Positions 1 to 12,784 of a stretch of 64,000 nucleotides of DNA are shown here, in pieces. The position numbers were made by a program, and so were the translations under genes. The first letter of the stretch is position 1; each line of letters opens with the position of its first letter. Below the pieces are notes generated by a model. It was given only the letters and a program-made list of their open reading frames with translations, made no database searches and had not been told where the DNA came from. This DNA comes from Oreocharis arfaki (taxonomy: Eukaryota; Chordata; Aves; Passeriformes; Paramythiidae), in contig VZRR01010266.1 of assembly GCA_013398015.1 (NCBI GenBank), forward strand, positions 62,001 through 126,000, given 5' to 3'.

Positions 1-140
1 ACAGAGCATTTCACAATTTCAGATGCACCAAACGTTTGTTCGGACATGGGATGGCTGTGTGGGAGTACAAGCCTGCCAAGGACGCCCAGCATGCGTGGAC
101 TCCCACTTTCCTTTTCTTGGATTGCTTCTAAATCACAGCA

Positions 141-700
141 CAGTTTGGGCTGGAAGAGACCTTAAAACTCATCTCATTCCACCCTCTGCTATGGCAGGGA
201 CAGCTTTCACTAGACCAGGGGGCTCCAAGTCCTGTCCAACCTGGTCTTGGACACTGCCAGGGATCCAGAGGCAGCCACAGCTGCTCTGGGCACCCTGTGC
301 CAGGGCCTCCCCACCCTCACAGGGAGGAATTCCTTCCCGATATCCCAGCTACCCCTGCCCTCTGGCAGTGGGAAGACATTCCCCCTTGTCCTGACCCTCC
401 ATCCCTTGTCCCAAATCCCTCTCCAGCTCTCCTGGAGCCCCTTTAGGCACTGGCAGGGGCTCTGAGGTCTCCCTGGAACCTTCTCTTCTCCAGGTGAACA
501 TCCCCAGCACCCTCAAAGCATCTCTGTGGCCTCCTCTGGACTCTCTCCAGGAGCTCCACATCTTTCTGATGTTGGATCCCATGGCTGGAGGCAGCTCTGC
601 AGGTGGGGGTCTCACCTGAGGGGGGCAGCAGGGCAGATTCTCTCGTTCCCCACGCTTTGGGATCTGGGGGGTTTTGGGGTTCCTAGCACATGTGGGGCTT
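141..700 (-). mobile_element. CR1 LINE, 3' fragment
   Basis: The 3' end lies at the left (TTTGGGCTGGAAGAGACCTT is the reverse complement of the CR1 end) and the 5' truncation lies near 700. On the minus strand the right-hand part retains the end of CR1 ORF2: the block that includes CAGAGCTGCCTCCAGC and GAGAGTCCAGAGGAGGCC comes from the reverse-transcriptase C-terminal region. The 3' UTR-like region with GGGATATTGGGAAGGAATTC is also recognisable. Several frames are open by chance; none is a host gene. It inserted in the same sense as MYO9A. Confidence 0.9.
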
Positions 701-3700
701 CCCACCCATCAAAGTGTTGCACAACTTGCATCAATTAATATTTAGTATTCAGTTGCTGGAAGGAAATTGTGGTACAACATATTAATTACACAGAAAAAGC
801 AGTAAACCTCCCTTTCCTGCTTCCCTGGGCTCTGCTCTCCCACTGTTAATGGCTGGTGCTCTGTGGGCGAACAAAGAGACCTCCAGCTATACAAAGCCAC
901 TGCTTCAGGACCAGCACAAGCACCACCCTCTGCAGTAAAAGTGAGGATCTGCCCCCAAATTCAAGCTGAGGCAAAAAAGGCTATTCGTTTTCCACCAAAA
1001 TAGTTCTAACCATTGCTCTCCTATAAAGGTTATGTCCTCTGAGACATACTTCCAACTGGATTACTTCAGGAAGTCTTATGCAAAAATTATTTTAGGGCAT
1101 CTGGATGAAAGTAGAGTTTAAAAATCATAATTTTTGTTATATGTTTCAAGACTTGTGACTGACTGTCTAAACAGAGATATTGGAACATGCACCTTACTCC
1201 ATGTGTTGGACAAAGACCTACCGATCCAGCTGCCTTTTTACTTCTCTATCATGGGACATTTTGATGGCACGATTGAAGATCAAAAGGAAACAGGTTTCAA
1301 AATCCTAATAGGATACATCTTTCCAACAATCAGATTCATTATTATTGCTGCCTCTGCCTTTATTTTTAATATGAGCAAACAACTTTAAAAGAAGTATGTC
1401 CATCCAAGACTCCTCATCCAAAATTAACATGAACTCTACAGATATTGTTAGAATTGAAGAGCCTGAAGAGCTTTGAGACATTTCACAAGGAAATTTTTGC
1501 TGCAACAACCCCTACAAGGTCCTGAATTCAGTATTGGAGACTTTGTATATCTTACAACAATACAGACGAATACAGACGTGTGCTGCCTTAGAAGGAGTTT
1601 TTAACATCCCTAAAGCCTTTGAGATCCAAAATATACAACATCTCATTGAGAAAAAAAACCCCTGAAAGTAAGGAACGACTCTGCATTATGAATTTCATTT
1701 TCTCTTTTTATTTTTTAATCTTTTTCCTTCAGTTCTTGCTGAGAAACCAGGACACAGCAGAACCTTACAACAACATTCCCAAGTCCCTGCTGAACTATAG
1801 GCAATTAAAAAATCACAGATTTGATTAAAACTTGTGGCATTTTCAGTGCAAGCCAGGAAACAGCTTCTATCCAGCAATCACAGGCTGCGTACTTCAGAGC
1901 AGGCGTGAGCTGCTCCCGAGGGATTTCCCAGAGAGTCACTGGGAGTAGTCAGCATCATCCATCAACTGCCTGCTTCCGACAGCCCCTTAATGGAGTGCAG
2001 GGTCCATTAGGCCCAGTTTTGCCAGCTCCAGACGGGTCAGGAGCGTGCGGAGAGCAATAAAACCTTGGCATGATGAGCCAAGAGCAGCATTATTTCAGTG
2101 GTGATGGGTGGGTGTTACTGGACTTATATATTTATTATCATGACTCTTTGTTGAAGTACTTGTTGGAGGGGTTTTACATTTTTTTGCCCCCCCAAGCCCC
2201 CTAAATCATGTAGAGTTTTACGTCTCCACACGTCTAAACTGAGAAACAGTCAGTCTGCTCCAGGAGGCCTCTAGACATCCATAATTCCACGTGGGACATT
2301 CGGCAGCTGCACAGCAAATGTGCTGTGAAACTCCTCTGGCCACACTAAAAACTTGCCCTGCTCCTGAGATCAGTACAAAAGCACTAATCAGCAATGCCAG
2401 ATATTGAGGTTTTTTAAACAGTCCAGTAAATGACCATAAAAGAGCAGAGTTCACTTCTCTGGGCTCATTTTCAGCTGTTCCACAGACCTGATGGTCAGTC
2501 ACCAAGTCCCTCCTGGCCTCGCTTCCTTCAGCTGCAGGATTTTGGCTAATTCTCCCTCCTCTGCTCCCTTTTCCTCTGGGCTGGGTCAGAAACACTTACT
2601 CCCAGGCTCTGGGTTCTTCCCTCCCTTCCATCCCCAGCACAACCTGTTCCCACTCTGGCCAAATGAGAAGAGGGATTCAGCAGAGTTGTCCTCAGCGAAC
2701 AACCTTTTCCACAATAATTCAGAGATTTGCTCTCATTTCAAGACAGGCAGCAGGAACTGTTCCAGAGCAACGGCTCCAAAGCTTAAACGGAAATAAATTC
2801 CCCTTAATCCTTTTTTCCTAGCATTTTTCCAGTTCTCAGTTTGGTTGCCTTCAGGATCTCAGCTCAAGAGATACAACTATGGCTTTGGGATGGGCTGATG
2901 TAATTTCTGGGGCGTTTGCTGGTCTGCAGAACACCCTGGAGATTGTCCACAGAAAGGCAGAAGCTTTAGGATAAGATCACGGCTGTCCATTAAACTTAGT
3001 TAAATTGCAGTTGCTAATATTCCATATGATTCCTATATTCGTCTTCTAATGACCATCCTCCTGCAGAATTCAGGAGATACCCTTAAAAGCTACCTCCAAA
3101 ATACTCTTTCATCTCTGAGTATGACAACAAAGCCTCTGCCATCCTTTGGTGGATGCAGGGTCCTGGAGCACTGGAATATTAGGGAATTCCATTCAAACAA
3201 CATGAGGTTTTCATTTAACAAGACAAAACCAACATGAAAAACTTTCAGTCCGTATAAATAAAAACCCCTCAGCTGTAGGTTGATTAAAAATCAGCTTAAA
3301 TTTATACCTTGATTTAAAACTAAGTTATGTTTAGGGGCACATTCAAATGTCCTGTTCCTGGAAGATCGTCTTTACATAAAGAACCAAACTGTTGACAATA
3401 CCACTATCTGCAAAAGTTTCTAGTGCAGTGAAGTCCACAGAGCCCCAGCTTTGGCATCCTTACTCACAATAAAAACATGAGGATTTACCCCTCCCATCCC
3501 CGGATACCTGAAACCTGGTCTGCTGGAAAGTGGAGCAACGCAAGTTCATGGGAGAGAAGAGCACTGAGCTCCCAGACTTGGCAAAAGAAATGGAGCAAAG
3601 AACAAAAAAAAAGACGTTCGGGGTTTTTTTAGAGCACAGAAGCTCCATATTTTCATTTAATTATTGGGTGACATGCTACAGATTGTTCTCCAAGTGACCT

Positions 3701-4520
3701 CTATGGACTCCGTGAAGAGATTCCCACTCCCCAAGCGGGAATTCAGAAACAGCTTTGCTGCCCTGAGCATGGAGTTTGTCAGTGTGGGGTCACTGAAGGG
3801 ATCTGGGTAAAACACAACTTATGATGTTCAAATATATAAAAAAAAGAAATAAAATGGGGATGCAGACTTTGAAATGCACATGGAATATGAGAGTAAATCT
3901 TTACTCTCACAGTGTTACCTGAAGCAAAGCAAGGTGTAAAATGTTGGGTACCAAACAAACAGAACAGGGCAGAACATCCAACATTTTTAATCAGGAAAAT
4001 TACAGGGAATCTAGGAAAGGGAGAGCTGGTAAAGCTCTGTTAAAGAGAAACTCTGCTTGCCCATACTGACCCAGAGCGCGAACACTGCCCATGGCACAGA
4101 ATAATGAATTTAAAATTAAAACAAACATGCTGAGCATCACATAAACCTTCCCAACTGGGCTGCAAGGCCTGATGGAAACCCTCCTGCTAGGAACAGAAAA
4201 ATCCTGTAATTTTATAGTTGGAGTTGTTGAGAACCAAGTCCCGTTATCTTTACAGGAGCACTGGAGCAGTTCTGTTATGAGGACTTTATTTCGGTGCTAA
4301 ACCAAACCAAAACACTCTAATCCAGGGTGGAATTAAAGATTTCTTTATCCTGAGTGGGAGGAAACACCCACGAGCCCAACAAAATCTTGGAGATGCTGGA
4401 AAATGTCTTTACACCTCCATATATGATCATCAATTACTCTGTATCCAGCCACAGCCATCAGTAAACAAACCCAAATGCTAAAAAGCACAATTAGGGGAGA
4501 AGAAGTTAAATATGATTTTT

Positions 4521-4670
4521 AAACTCACACTTATCTAGATATGATATCTAACTGTGATAAATATGGTATCTAAATAAGATATCTAAACTCTCTTTGGAGT
4601 ATCATGGTCCCTGGGTGCTGCTGCTCCCCAAAATTACTTGGTAAAATTCAGAAGTGGGGAGGGAGGGACC
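4521..4670 (+). repeat. Unclassified dispersed repeat, copy A
   Basis: This segment aligns by eye with 8701-8845, in the same orientation. Both have AAACTC, an AT-rich stretch, AAGATATCTAAACTC, TTTNGAGT, a CATGNTCCCTGGG block, GCTGNTGCTC, AAATTCAGA and GGAGGGAC in the same order with small indels. It does not look like CR1. Whether it is an old local duplication or two members of a repeat family cannot be settled here. The strand is arbitrary. Confidence 0.7.
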
Positions 4671-7015
4671 AGGGGCTTGAAAAACTTCTAAGAGGAAATG
4701 TGGAGATGAAATGACACAGGAGATGTGATAAAAATACAAAATAAAGCCCATAATAAATTCCCCCTCTGTCTAAAAGCACAAAACCCTGGGTTTAGGAAAT
4801 TCAAATCAAAAGGTGGTGAAAAGTCCCACCTAAAGACAAAGGTTTTACCATGATATATGAAATCTGTTGCCCTATCACAGGATATCAAAGATACAAATTT
4901 TCTCATGATTTAAAGATGTCTGGAGGGCTTTGGGCATCTATCCACACATCCTGCAAGCCAAAACCCCTGAAAATCCCTCAGTGTTTCAGTGCCCTGGAGG
5001 CAGATGTCTTATCCCACAGGCATACTGCCATTAGTCACAGTAAGAACTGTGAAACAGCCCCAAAAATAGCACTTAAACACCCCAAGAGCAGCAGAAACCC
5101 CCACCACCTCATTCACCTCCTCCAAGGCAGAGCTAGACCAGGTCCAAGAGCTTGTCTACTCCAGCCTTTTCTTACTGGGGCATAGGAAAACCTTGTTTAT
5201 ACAATGAAAATTCCCAGATTAAAGTGAGAAATCAACTGAAAAATCACTTTTCCCAGCATAACTCCACGTGGGAACATTTCCCATCGTGCTCCTGTCATAA
5301 AAACTCGTGTAATCCAGAGCCACACGATCAACAGGCAGCTACTTTTGGATATCTAAATGTATATATTTGGCATAAAAATTCCTGACTAAACAGAAGGGTG
5401 TGAAATTCCTCTCTTCTTGCCTTGAACACCATCTGCTTCAGCTTCAGGCTTCTTTGCAAAGTGAGAAACGAGGAATTAACCCCCCCTTCCACATCTCTCT
5501 CCATTCCTATCTGAACTCCCCAGTTTAAAATAATCCCGAAGTATTTTTGTATCATATGTTAAAAAGGGTCATTGCTATATGAAAAATTAAAGGAGCTGAA
5601 CCTCATAAAAGCTCTTTTCTGGCTATGTACGGACATATTTTCATCTTAAAATCCATCCTGGGGAGCTTGGGAAAATTTATCCACAGCTGGAAATGGCCAA
5701 CAAGGCGTGGGGGAATCTCTCCCCTAAGGATTCATCCATCCAGGAATGAAGCAATCCCATGGAGGATTAATTATTTGTTCAGCAAATGGGCCCAGCAGAA
5801 TCATCCCAGCATAAACTGATGATTAAAACGAGTTTGATATGATAAATCCATGGGATGTGGAAAGTTCCTAAATGAGTGAGACCAATGTCTGGTCTTTGGT
5901 CTGCTTGTGCTGCAGACGGGGTGGATGCCTCGAGTTCCCGACATCCCTCTAGGAAAAGATGCTGAGGCTGAAGGTTTCACTTAGGAATGAGGATTTTTAT
6001 GTTTGTTCTCAGTTTCAGTAGAAAAGGAATTTATAGACACAGGCATAAATAAAAATATACAACACATACATTTTTTAACCATGTGCTCACAGACACAACA
6101 AATATAAATACTTAGCCAGGTTCTCTATGAATACTTGATCTATACACAGGTTTTAAAGGCCCCCTCTGTCCCTGACAACATGGCACAGTGCAGGGGAGCT
6201 GATGAGCCTTCTCTTGAAGCCAAGGTCCTCTTTGAGATGGTCTCCTTCCAGGTGACTATTTCAGCAGCTCCTCAGCAAATGTCACGTGAATTTGGTTTCA
6301 TTCTGAGGCTGATGCTTCACTCACTGATAACCTCCCCCCTGCTGTACATAGGCAGACTTGAATTTATTGGAATTTGGACTCTCCATCATGAAAGTGTTTT
6401 AAACCAGCAGGTTCAGCCCAGAAATTCACGTGCCAGCTCCATACCATCCATCTCTGAGCTCAAATCAGCTCCCTGAACTTCAGTGGCAACAGGGTTTCAA
6501 TCATAAATTATATTTTGCTCTCAAAATGGGCAGAATTGGGTTTGCATGGTTCAGGTGGCAGCACACACATTGCCATGATCCCACGGGCTTTCTCTGCAGG
6601 AGCATAGTCTTCCCAAGCTGCCCTTACACAGCCAGAAGCACGAGCTTCACATTGCTGTATGATCTGCTAGTAGATCAATTCCTTCAATTTCTTGTGATCA
6701 AAATTAAAGAGGAAAATAAATATCTGCATCTATTGACACCTTGAATGATGGATCAGAGCTAGGAGAAGGAACCTCCACACTGGCCATGGTGAGCACCAGA
6801 TGGGTCTTTGAGGCTGAACATCTCCTCCCCCTTCCAGTCCCACTCCACATTTCTGTCAATTAACACACTCCCGATTCTCGTCCTGCCACAACAGGACAAT
6901 TTTTAGGTTGGTTGAAGTATTTTAGAGGCTTTTAGAGACTTCTTGCTCATCATCTTGCTTAAGAGGAGAGGTCACATTGCACAACTCTGTCCTACGAAAA
7001 TCCACCAACAGAAAT

Positions 7016-7300
7016 ACAGAATGGTTGGGTTGAAAGAGACCTTAAAGATCTTCTGGTTCTAAGATCTTGTGGACACCTTCCACTATCCCAGGTACTCCAA
7101 GCCCTGTCCGAGCTGGCCTTGGACACTGCCAGGGATCCAGGGGCAGCCACAGCTTCTCTTGGCACCCTGTGCCAGGGCCTCCCCACCCCCACAGGGAAGA
7201 GTTTCTTCTCAATATCCCATCTATCTCTGCCCTCTGGCAGTGGGAAGGCACTGCCCCTTGTGGGAAGCCATTCCCCCTTGTCCTGGCACTCCAAACCCTT
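7016..7300 (-). mobile_element. CR1 LINE, 3' fragment
   Basis: The fragment starts with a degenerate CAGAATGGTTGGGTTGAAAG tail at the left and runs through the block with CAGCCACAGCTTCTCTTGGC and GCCAGGGCCTCCCCACC, ending near CCTTGTCCTGGCACTCC. An extra ~20-bp repeat of the GGGAAGGCACTGCCCCTTG unit occurs at 7240-7280, so CCCCTTG appears twice. It is 5' truncated and non-coding, in the same sense as MYO9A. Confidence 0.9.
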
Positions 7301-7604
7301 TTTGTACCATTAATAAATAAAAACTGGTATCCCTGGCACAGTCCGTGTCAATACATCTGAGTAGGAACCACAATCAGCAGAAAACATCATCCACCCGGAA
7401 AAAGGAAGGAACCAGCTCAGAGGAGAGGAAAAAAGCTCAAGAGATCATGGTGATTTGGGAGAGGGATAAGGGCACTGGGAGCAAGCACCTGTGACTTGGA
7501 GAGTTACAGCAAGGAGCATGGGATGAGGGATGGGCTTGTCAAATGCAGCACTTCTCCACACTGGGATGAAATTAAAGGTCAGGAAATTACATATGGGGAG
7601 AGCT

Positions 7605-7642
7605 GGAACTGGATGATCTTCCAACTCAATCTAATCTATGCT
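7605..7642 (+). mobile_element. Short CR1 3' tail remnant
   Basis: GGAACTGGATGATCTTCCAA followed by CTCAATCTAATCTATG matches the last ~40 bp of CR1 with the usual TTAAGGTCCC stretch deleted. Only the tail remains. An AT-rich, TATA-like low-complexity stretch follows at 7650-7732. Confidence 0.6.
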
Positions 7643-7865
7643 ACCAGAGGATATATAAATAATATAACAGATTAGGATAGGTCCTATTACATGTTATACA
7701 TTATATGTTATATTTGTATATAATGACTGCTCATCATTTGGAGAAAGCCAGAAACAAGCGGGTGGCAAATGAAGCCCCCCAGCCCCAGTCCCAGCCATGC
7801 AACATCCATGGACTCAAGGATGCTGGAAGGACCCAAGACAAAGCTTTGGGGGACTGACAATGGAT

Positions 7866-8103
7866 CCCAGAATCACTGAGCTTGGAAAAGACCTCCCAGA
7901 CCATTGAGTCCAACTTGTGCCTGATCACCACCATGTCACCATCCCAGAGCACTGAATGCCACGTCCAGTCCTTCCTTGGACACCTCCAGGGATGAGGGCT
8001 CCACCACCTCCTGGGCAGTTCCAATGCCTGACCACCCTCTCCATGAAGAAATTCCTCCTGATGTCCACCCTGAACCCGCCCTGGCACAGCCTCGACTGGA
8101 GTC
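7866..8103 (-). mobile_element. CR1 LINE, 3' fragment, second subfamily
   Basis: The sequence begins with a CCCAGAATCACTGAG tail and carries the GAAAAGACCTCCCAGACCAT block, GCCACGTCCAGTCCTTCCTT and AATGCCTGACCACCCTCTCC. The latter blocks differ from the copies at 141 and 7016 but match the copy at 59213, so at least two CR1 subfamilies inserted in this gene. It is 5' truncated near 8103 and in the same sense as MYO9A. Confidence 0.88.
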
Positions 8104-8666
8104 GTCCTTCATTTCACTCACGTGCTTTGAAATCTTCCTACCCTGCAGATACCATTTAAACAGCTCTCGGCATCCTGATTTTTATTAGTATGATTTATGT
8201 GCTCTAAGCATCCTCCTCCTCCCCAAAATGTGAGTTGCATTCGATGGCATTCTGCCAAATAATAAATCAATAACTTGTGCAGCTTGTTCTTTCTCCACGG
8301 GTCATGTGGCCCGCAGCTGACGGCAGTGTTTCTCAGAGGGCAGCCACTCTCCCATCTACCAGGAAAACACAGATCTGAACCGAGCCTCCCAGGCCTCAAT
8401 GGTTGACTTCCCATGGTTGGCTCTCATCTTCAGAGGCAATAAAGAGGCGTTAACGCCTAACCAGTGATGAGATATAGAAAAAACCCTGGCTGGAAGGAAA
8501 GGAAGAGTGTTCCAAGCAGTAGGAGAGAGACCCTTTTTCATAATTTATTTTAAATTTAAACATTTTAGATTGATGTCTTTTAAAATTAAGTCACTCCCAC
8601 TGTGATGAATGACCTGTTGTAATGTTCACAGAACCACAGAATCAAGGTTGAAAAACGTTAATGATT

Positions 8667-8723
8667 AAACTCCTATTTACATACATATGTCAAGAGTTTA
8701 CAAACTCTTATTTACATACATAT
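8667..8723 (+). repeat. 22-bp tandem duplication
   Basis: AAACTCCTATTTACATACATAT at 8667-8688 recurs with one mismatch at 8702-8723, a period of 35 bp. It lies in the AT-rich left part of the insert that splits the CR1 tail. Confidence 0.85.
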
Positions 8724-8845
8724 CTATACATAATTTCTAAATGTGATATATAAGTAAGATATCTAAACTCATTTTAGAGTGCCATGTTCCCTGGGGGCTG
8801 TTGCTCAAAATCATGAGATGAAATTCAGAGATGGTTGGAGGGACT
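8701..8845 (+). repeat. Unclassified dispersed repeat, copy B
   Basis: This is the partner of 4521-4670; shared blocks include AAGATATCTAAACTC and TTCCCTGGGGGCTGTTGCTC (copy A has the close variant). It sits inside a degenerate CR1 tail, so it arrived after that CR1 if the split-CR1 reading is right. Confidence 0.65.
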
Positions 8846-11800
8846 GACCAAACCTCCAAGACCATCAAATCACACCTTCAACCAAACGCCACCACGATTT
8901 AGTCCACACTGTTGTATTTCTCCACTTATTGCACAGGACCAGTAAACCACACAGACCTCCCTAAATATTTATGGCGCTTTGGATGGCGGAGCAAACATTC
9001 CATAGGATGCGTTATCCTGATGAAATTCAGTTTTTCAATCTGAGCAGGCTGAGATATGCTGGCTGGAACATCAAGCTCACCAGGGACCCCACCAGAAAAT
9101 AGACTTCACTGAACACCTGAGCTCCTGCCAGTTGATTGTGCTCCAAATTATGTAATTTTTTCAGCCTCAACCTTCGTTATTTATTGATTTTTTTAAACAA
9201 TAAAAGCACGTCCTTGAAACTGAGGTTTGGTGGGTAAACAAAAGCTGGAAAAAGAGATAGAAAATAACTTAAATAGCAAGACCTGTGGGATGGAAAGCTA
9301 CGGGATGAGTCCTCAGCCTTTGCAAAGCATCAGCTGAAACACAGAAAGGTGAGTGAGGTGGAGAGAACTAGATGAGCCCCAGCAGGGATGGTGGAAGATC
9401 GGTGAGGACAAAGATGGCAAAGTTTGGAGGATGGGATACAGAAAGAAATAAAAACTTGTAGTCCTGGCCCTTAAACTGCCAAAGACCTGGAAACTTGGAG
9501 GAAACTCAGACCATGGGTGGTATGGTACTGGTGATCTCCAAACTACGTCTTCATCCACAGCAATTATTTAGTACAATGCCCTAAAAAAACCCAAACAAAA
9601 GCATGGTGCAATGCAAAAACACTGTTTTCCTCTCTCAGAAGCACCTGGGCATTCCCTGATTTTCAGGGCAGCTCTGGGCTTATCTGCTCTGCACAGGAGG
9701 CCACTTCATGAGGGCACAGAGATGGAGCAGGGCTGGGGAACAGAGAATCACTGCCGAGGTGATGCTCTGACAGCACCCAATGAGTCCAAGAGTGACAGGG
9801 ATGTGTCACCTGAAGCCACCAGCCCAAGGGAAGGATGGTGAAGGACCCCCCACCCTTGTGCTGCCCAGAGCAAGCTCCACATGAAGCAGCAGATGAAGCC
9901 ACCAGCTGCAGCCCCTCACCCAACCTCCCCCCAGGAACCTGTGAGATACCCAGGGAGGAGAAAACCACCTTTGCTCCATGACAGGACAAGGTCACAATTC
10001 CTGCCATAGCCACCTTTCTTCATTAATAAATAGATCATCACCAATCCGGGAGTAGACTAGGATTTATAAAGTCTTTACCCTTATCCTGTGGCTGGCTGCA
10101 AGAGAGAAGGTTGCTCCTGCAAAGACCTTTGCAGCCCCTCAGTCACAGCACAAGAGCCGCTGTATTTTTGGGAGGCACCAGGCTGAAGACTGAGGACGCC
10201 TTGGTGGTTGTTTGCAAACCACTGGAAACAGTGTCATCTTCAGACGGAAGGTTTAAAAAAAGATTCACCAGACACATGGTATTAGATTTCACCATGGGAA
10301 AAAAAAAAAGGGAATAAAGATTAAAATAATCCCATGGTTCTCTTAGAGGACTGCGGTGGGTATTTTGGTTTCCGTAACATCAACAGCATGTCATGGCAAC
10401 AATTCTGTCATGGCTAAATGTCGTTCTGGCAGATAAATTCTATTAGGATTTCAAGAAAAATCCTTAGTGACTATTTAATTTTGTCACTTATTTTTTTATC
10501 AGAAGTGTCTGGGTATCTCAGTAATCTCTCTTCAGTCTCCTGCAAGCTTTGGAGAGCCAAGGATTCAGAGAAGGATCTATCCACTTCAGGTTCCCATTAC
10601 CAAGACATCAAAGAAACCCTTATAAAGCCACAAATACCTCAGATAAATTCACATTTTGAAGTAACAGAACTATTTTGCTCCCTAGAAACACAATACTAAT
10701 TCCCTGGTCTTCATCTGTAGACTCGTGACTATCATTAAAAAAACCTCTGGGCCGGTGAGGAAGGAAGGACATGCTGAAGATCCAAGACCTGAATATGCAT
10801 GCTCGAGTTTTCTTTCCATCGAATCCACTCCTCCACGCAGCCCGAATTCCAGGGAAAATAAATGGTTAAACCATCCAATTCATTCACCCAAGGATCAGTG
10901 CTCGTGCAGCTGCACAGATTACTTGTATTTATAGACTCAAACTATGCCGAGATACCTGAATTTTCCAGCAGCAGAGCTTGCAGTGCTCCAGCCAGGATCC
11001 AGGAGGATGACGTGCTCTGGCATTAAGAATTGGAATGGGCCCTTTGCCGTTTGATGGCTCTGCAACTGCTCCTCATATCCATACAGTAAACACTGACTCC
11101 AGTGACTTCACATGCTTGACAGATTTCCAGAAAGCTAATTCACTCCAAGAAGAATTACGGATTGCTGCACTCAGGACCTCTGTGGATCCCCCAGGCTCGT
11201 GGGGAGCACTGACCTGCTAAGAAATCCCAGCCCAATAACAGGAATTCCCGCATGGATGATGGCATCTTGAAGGAGGTCACTGAAACCCCAACTCACTGAG
11301 GAATCATCTGTCTCCAGCTTTCAGGAAGGGTCCTCCCTCCCCAAGCCTCTTCTAGGAAGTGTATGGTAACAGCCATAAAAAATCCAGCTGGTTTGGCTTT
11401 GTGATAGTATCAAAATTTGCATTTTTATGGTGGACAGTGGGAAAATAAACCTGTCCCTAGAAACAGATAGAGTTTTCCCATTCCTGGAGCATGTACTGAG
11501 TAGTGTACACCTGCATACAAAGGCCCCTCAAAAAAATGAAATTAAATGGGTTTGAGCATCTCTGCTCCATCTTATTGATCAAAACCAAAGAGATTTAACA
11601 GAAACCATCAAACTCATGAGCAAACCCTCCCTAAGCGACCCACTCAGGGATTTATCACTTGTCTTTTGAACATGCTCATATTCAAGGCAACTTTTCCTTC
11701 TGAATTTTCCAATCTCTGAGAACAATGAAGAGGCCCAAAATGAAATTATCAGGGTTTTTGGGAAGGGCTGGGTTAATTCTGTAATGATGATAAGGAGGGT

Positions 11801-12649
11801 TCCCCTTGGCCTACCCCAAGAAGGCTTTCACCTGGAGGGAGGACATGCAGACTGGCATGTCAAATAAAAGGCATTTTGAAGGTCTCTAATATATTTCTTG
11901 TATTATATAGCCCAATAATTGTCGTCCATCCATGAAACAAAACAAACTTCCAGGTTTTTTGTCCTGCTTGTTGTTGGATAACAAATGGAGAAGCCTCCTC
12001 CCATCCATCTAGACCATCTTGTGAGTGTTACTTGCTGGATTGCAGCCTGTGTTTTTGTTATCTCTCTTAAGTGCATTAATTTGAGGCTGGAAAGCAACAC
12101 CCTGTCTTAATAAACCTAAAGCAAAGCTTAAAGTTCAGCTTTTCCTACTCTGCCAGGGCTATTGATGGTCATAACGCTCTCAAGTCTGACCTTGGAGAAC
12201 ACATGAGAGTGACATTTCCCCTCCCTCCCCACAAATCAACACTGGAAGGCAAAAAACACTGGAAGATTGGGGTGGCTTTTTCACTAGATATAAAAAAATA
12301 ACTTTTACGTGATATCAAATGACAGGGCAGCAAGTCCAGGCAAAGGCAAGGAAGGAATTGCTCATGGATGAGCCCTCGGAGCACACATCAAGGAGACAAC
12401 AGAGCAGTGGTTAAGGTCTTCATGATTTTTTGGAACTCAAAATGTTTCTTTTAAACAAGCAAATGGCTGGCTGGATTTTATTTTACAGGTGGAAGTTCAT
12501 CATATGGTCAGTTAGAAGTTAAATTTGAGTAATTCAGTGTACACTCCTTAAAAAATCAGAATTAAAGGGACAATTCAAGAACTTTATCAGGGCTACAAAG
12601 TCATGTCAACACTCACTGGCCATCAGAGCATAAATATTTCCAGACTTAC

Positions 12650-12784
12650 CTGTTCCAGTTTAAAGATGTGTTGGTTAAAGTAGTGCTGCAAGCGCTCGTT
12701 GGCAAAGTTAATGCAGAATTGTTCAAAACTATTGTTTTCATAGTCTTCAAATCCAAAAATATCAAGCACTCCAATGGATAAAGT
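12650..12784 (-). CDS. MYO9A: MYO9A coding exon H (135 nt, switch II and relay)
   Basis: The exon encodes 45 residues beginning TLSIGVLDIFGFEDYENNSF and ending with the helix HYFNQHIFKLEQ. LDIFGFE is switch II, which senses the ATP gamma-phosphate and drives the power stroke. The following helix with FEQFCINFANERLQ is the relay helix. This is the most diagnostic exon for a myosin and the best for telling IXa from IXb. The acceptor is TTTTCTTGCAG before 12784 and the donor is a perfect CAG|GTAAGT at 12649. Both ends are phase 0. The next exon, expected to continue with the actin-binding part of the head, is not visible and must lie left of position 1. Confidence 0.96.

Larger units (their letters stand above)
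8625..8910 (-). mobile_element. Degenerate CR1 tail split by an insertion
   Basis: 8625-8659 reads like the CR1 3' end (CACAGAACCACAGAATCAAG then GTTGAAAAAC). The next expected CR1 segment, AACCTCCAAGACCATCAAAT and CACACCTTCAACC, resumes at about 8850. The ~190 bp between contain repeat copy B and a 22-bp tandem duplication. The boundaries are approximate because both parts are old. Confidence 0.6.
1..12649 (-). other. MYO9A: MYO9A intron after exon H (incomplete)
   Basis: This is the 5' portion of an intron whose 3' end is outside the window. I searched the minus strand for the next head exon and saw none. It holds CR1 fragments at 141-700, 7016-7300 and 7866-8103, a CR1 tail at 7605-7642, a split CR1 near 8625-8910 and two copies of an unclassified repeat (4521-4670 and 8701-8845). 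7650-7732 is AT-rich. The stretches 701-4520, 4671-7015 and 8911-12649 otherwise hold nothing I can identify; short open frames there show no family resemblance. A 10-bp tandem duplication (AATACAGACG) sits at 1559-1578. Confidence 0.85.

Noticed and set aside
7650..7732. TATA-rich stretch as a promoter
   Set aside because: It is AT-rich simple sequence in an intron, with no initiator, CpG island or following gene.
8667..8723. CRISPR-like direct repeats
   Set aside because: Only two copies of a short AT-rich unit in a vertebrate genome; this is a local duplication.
1..12649. Next MYO9A exon after exon H
   Set aside because: I looked on the minus strand for the expected continuation of the head (acidic start, then a WHNID-like segment) next to a splice acceptor and found none.
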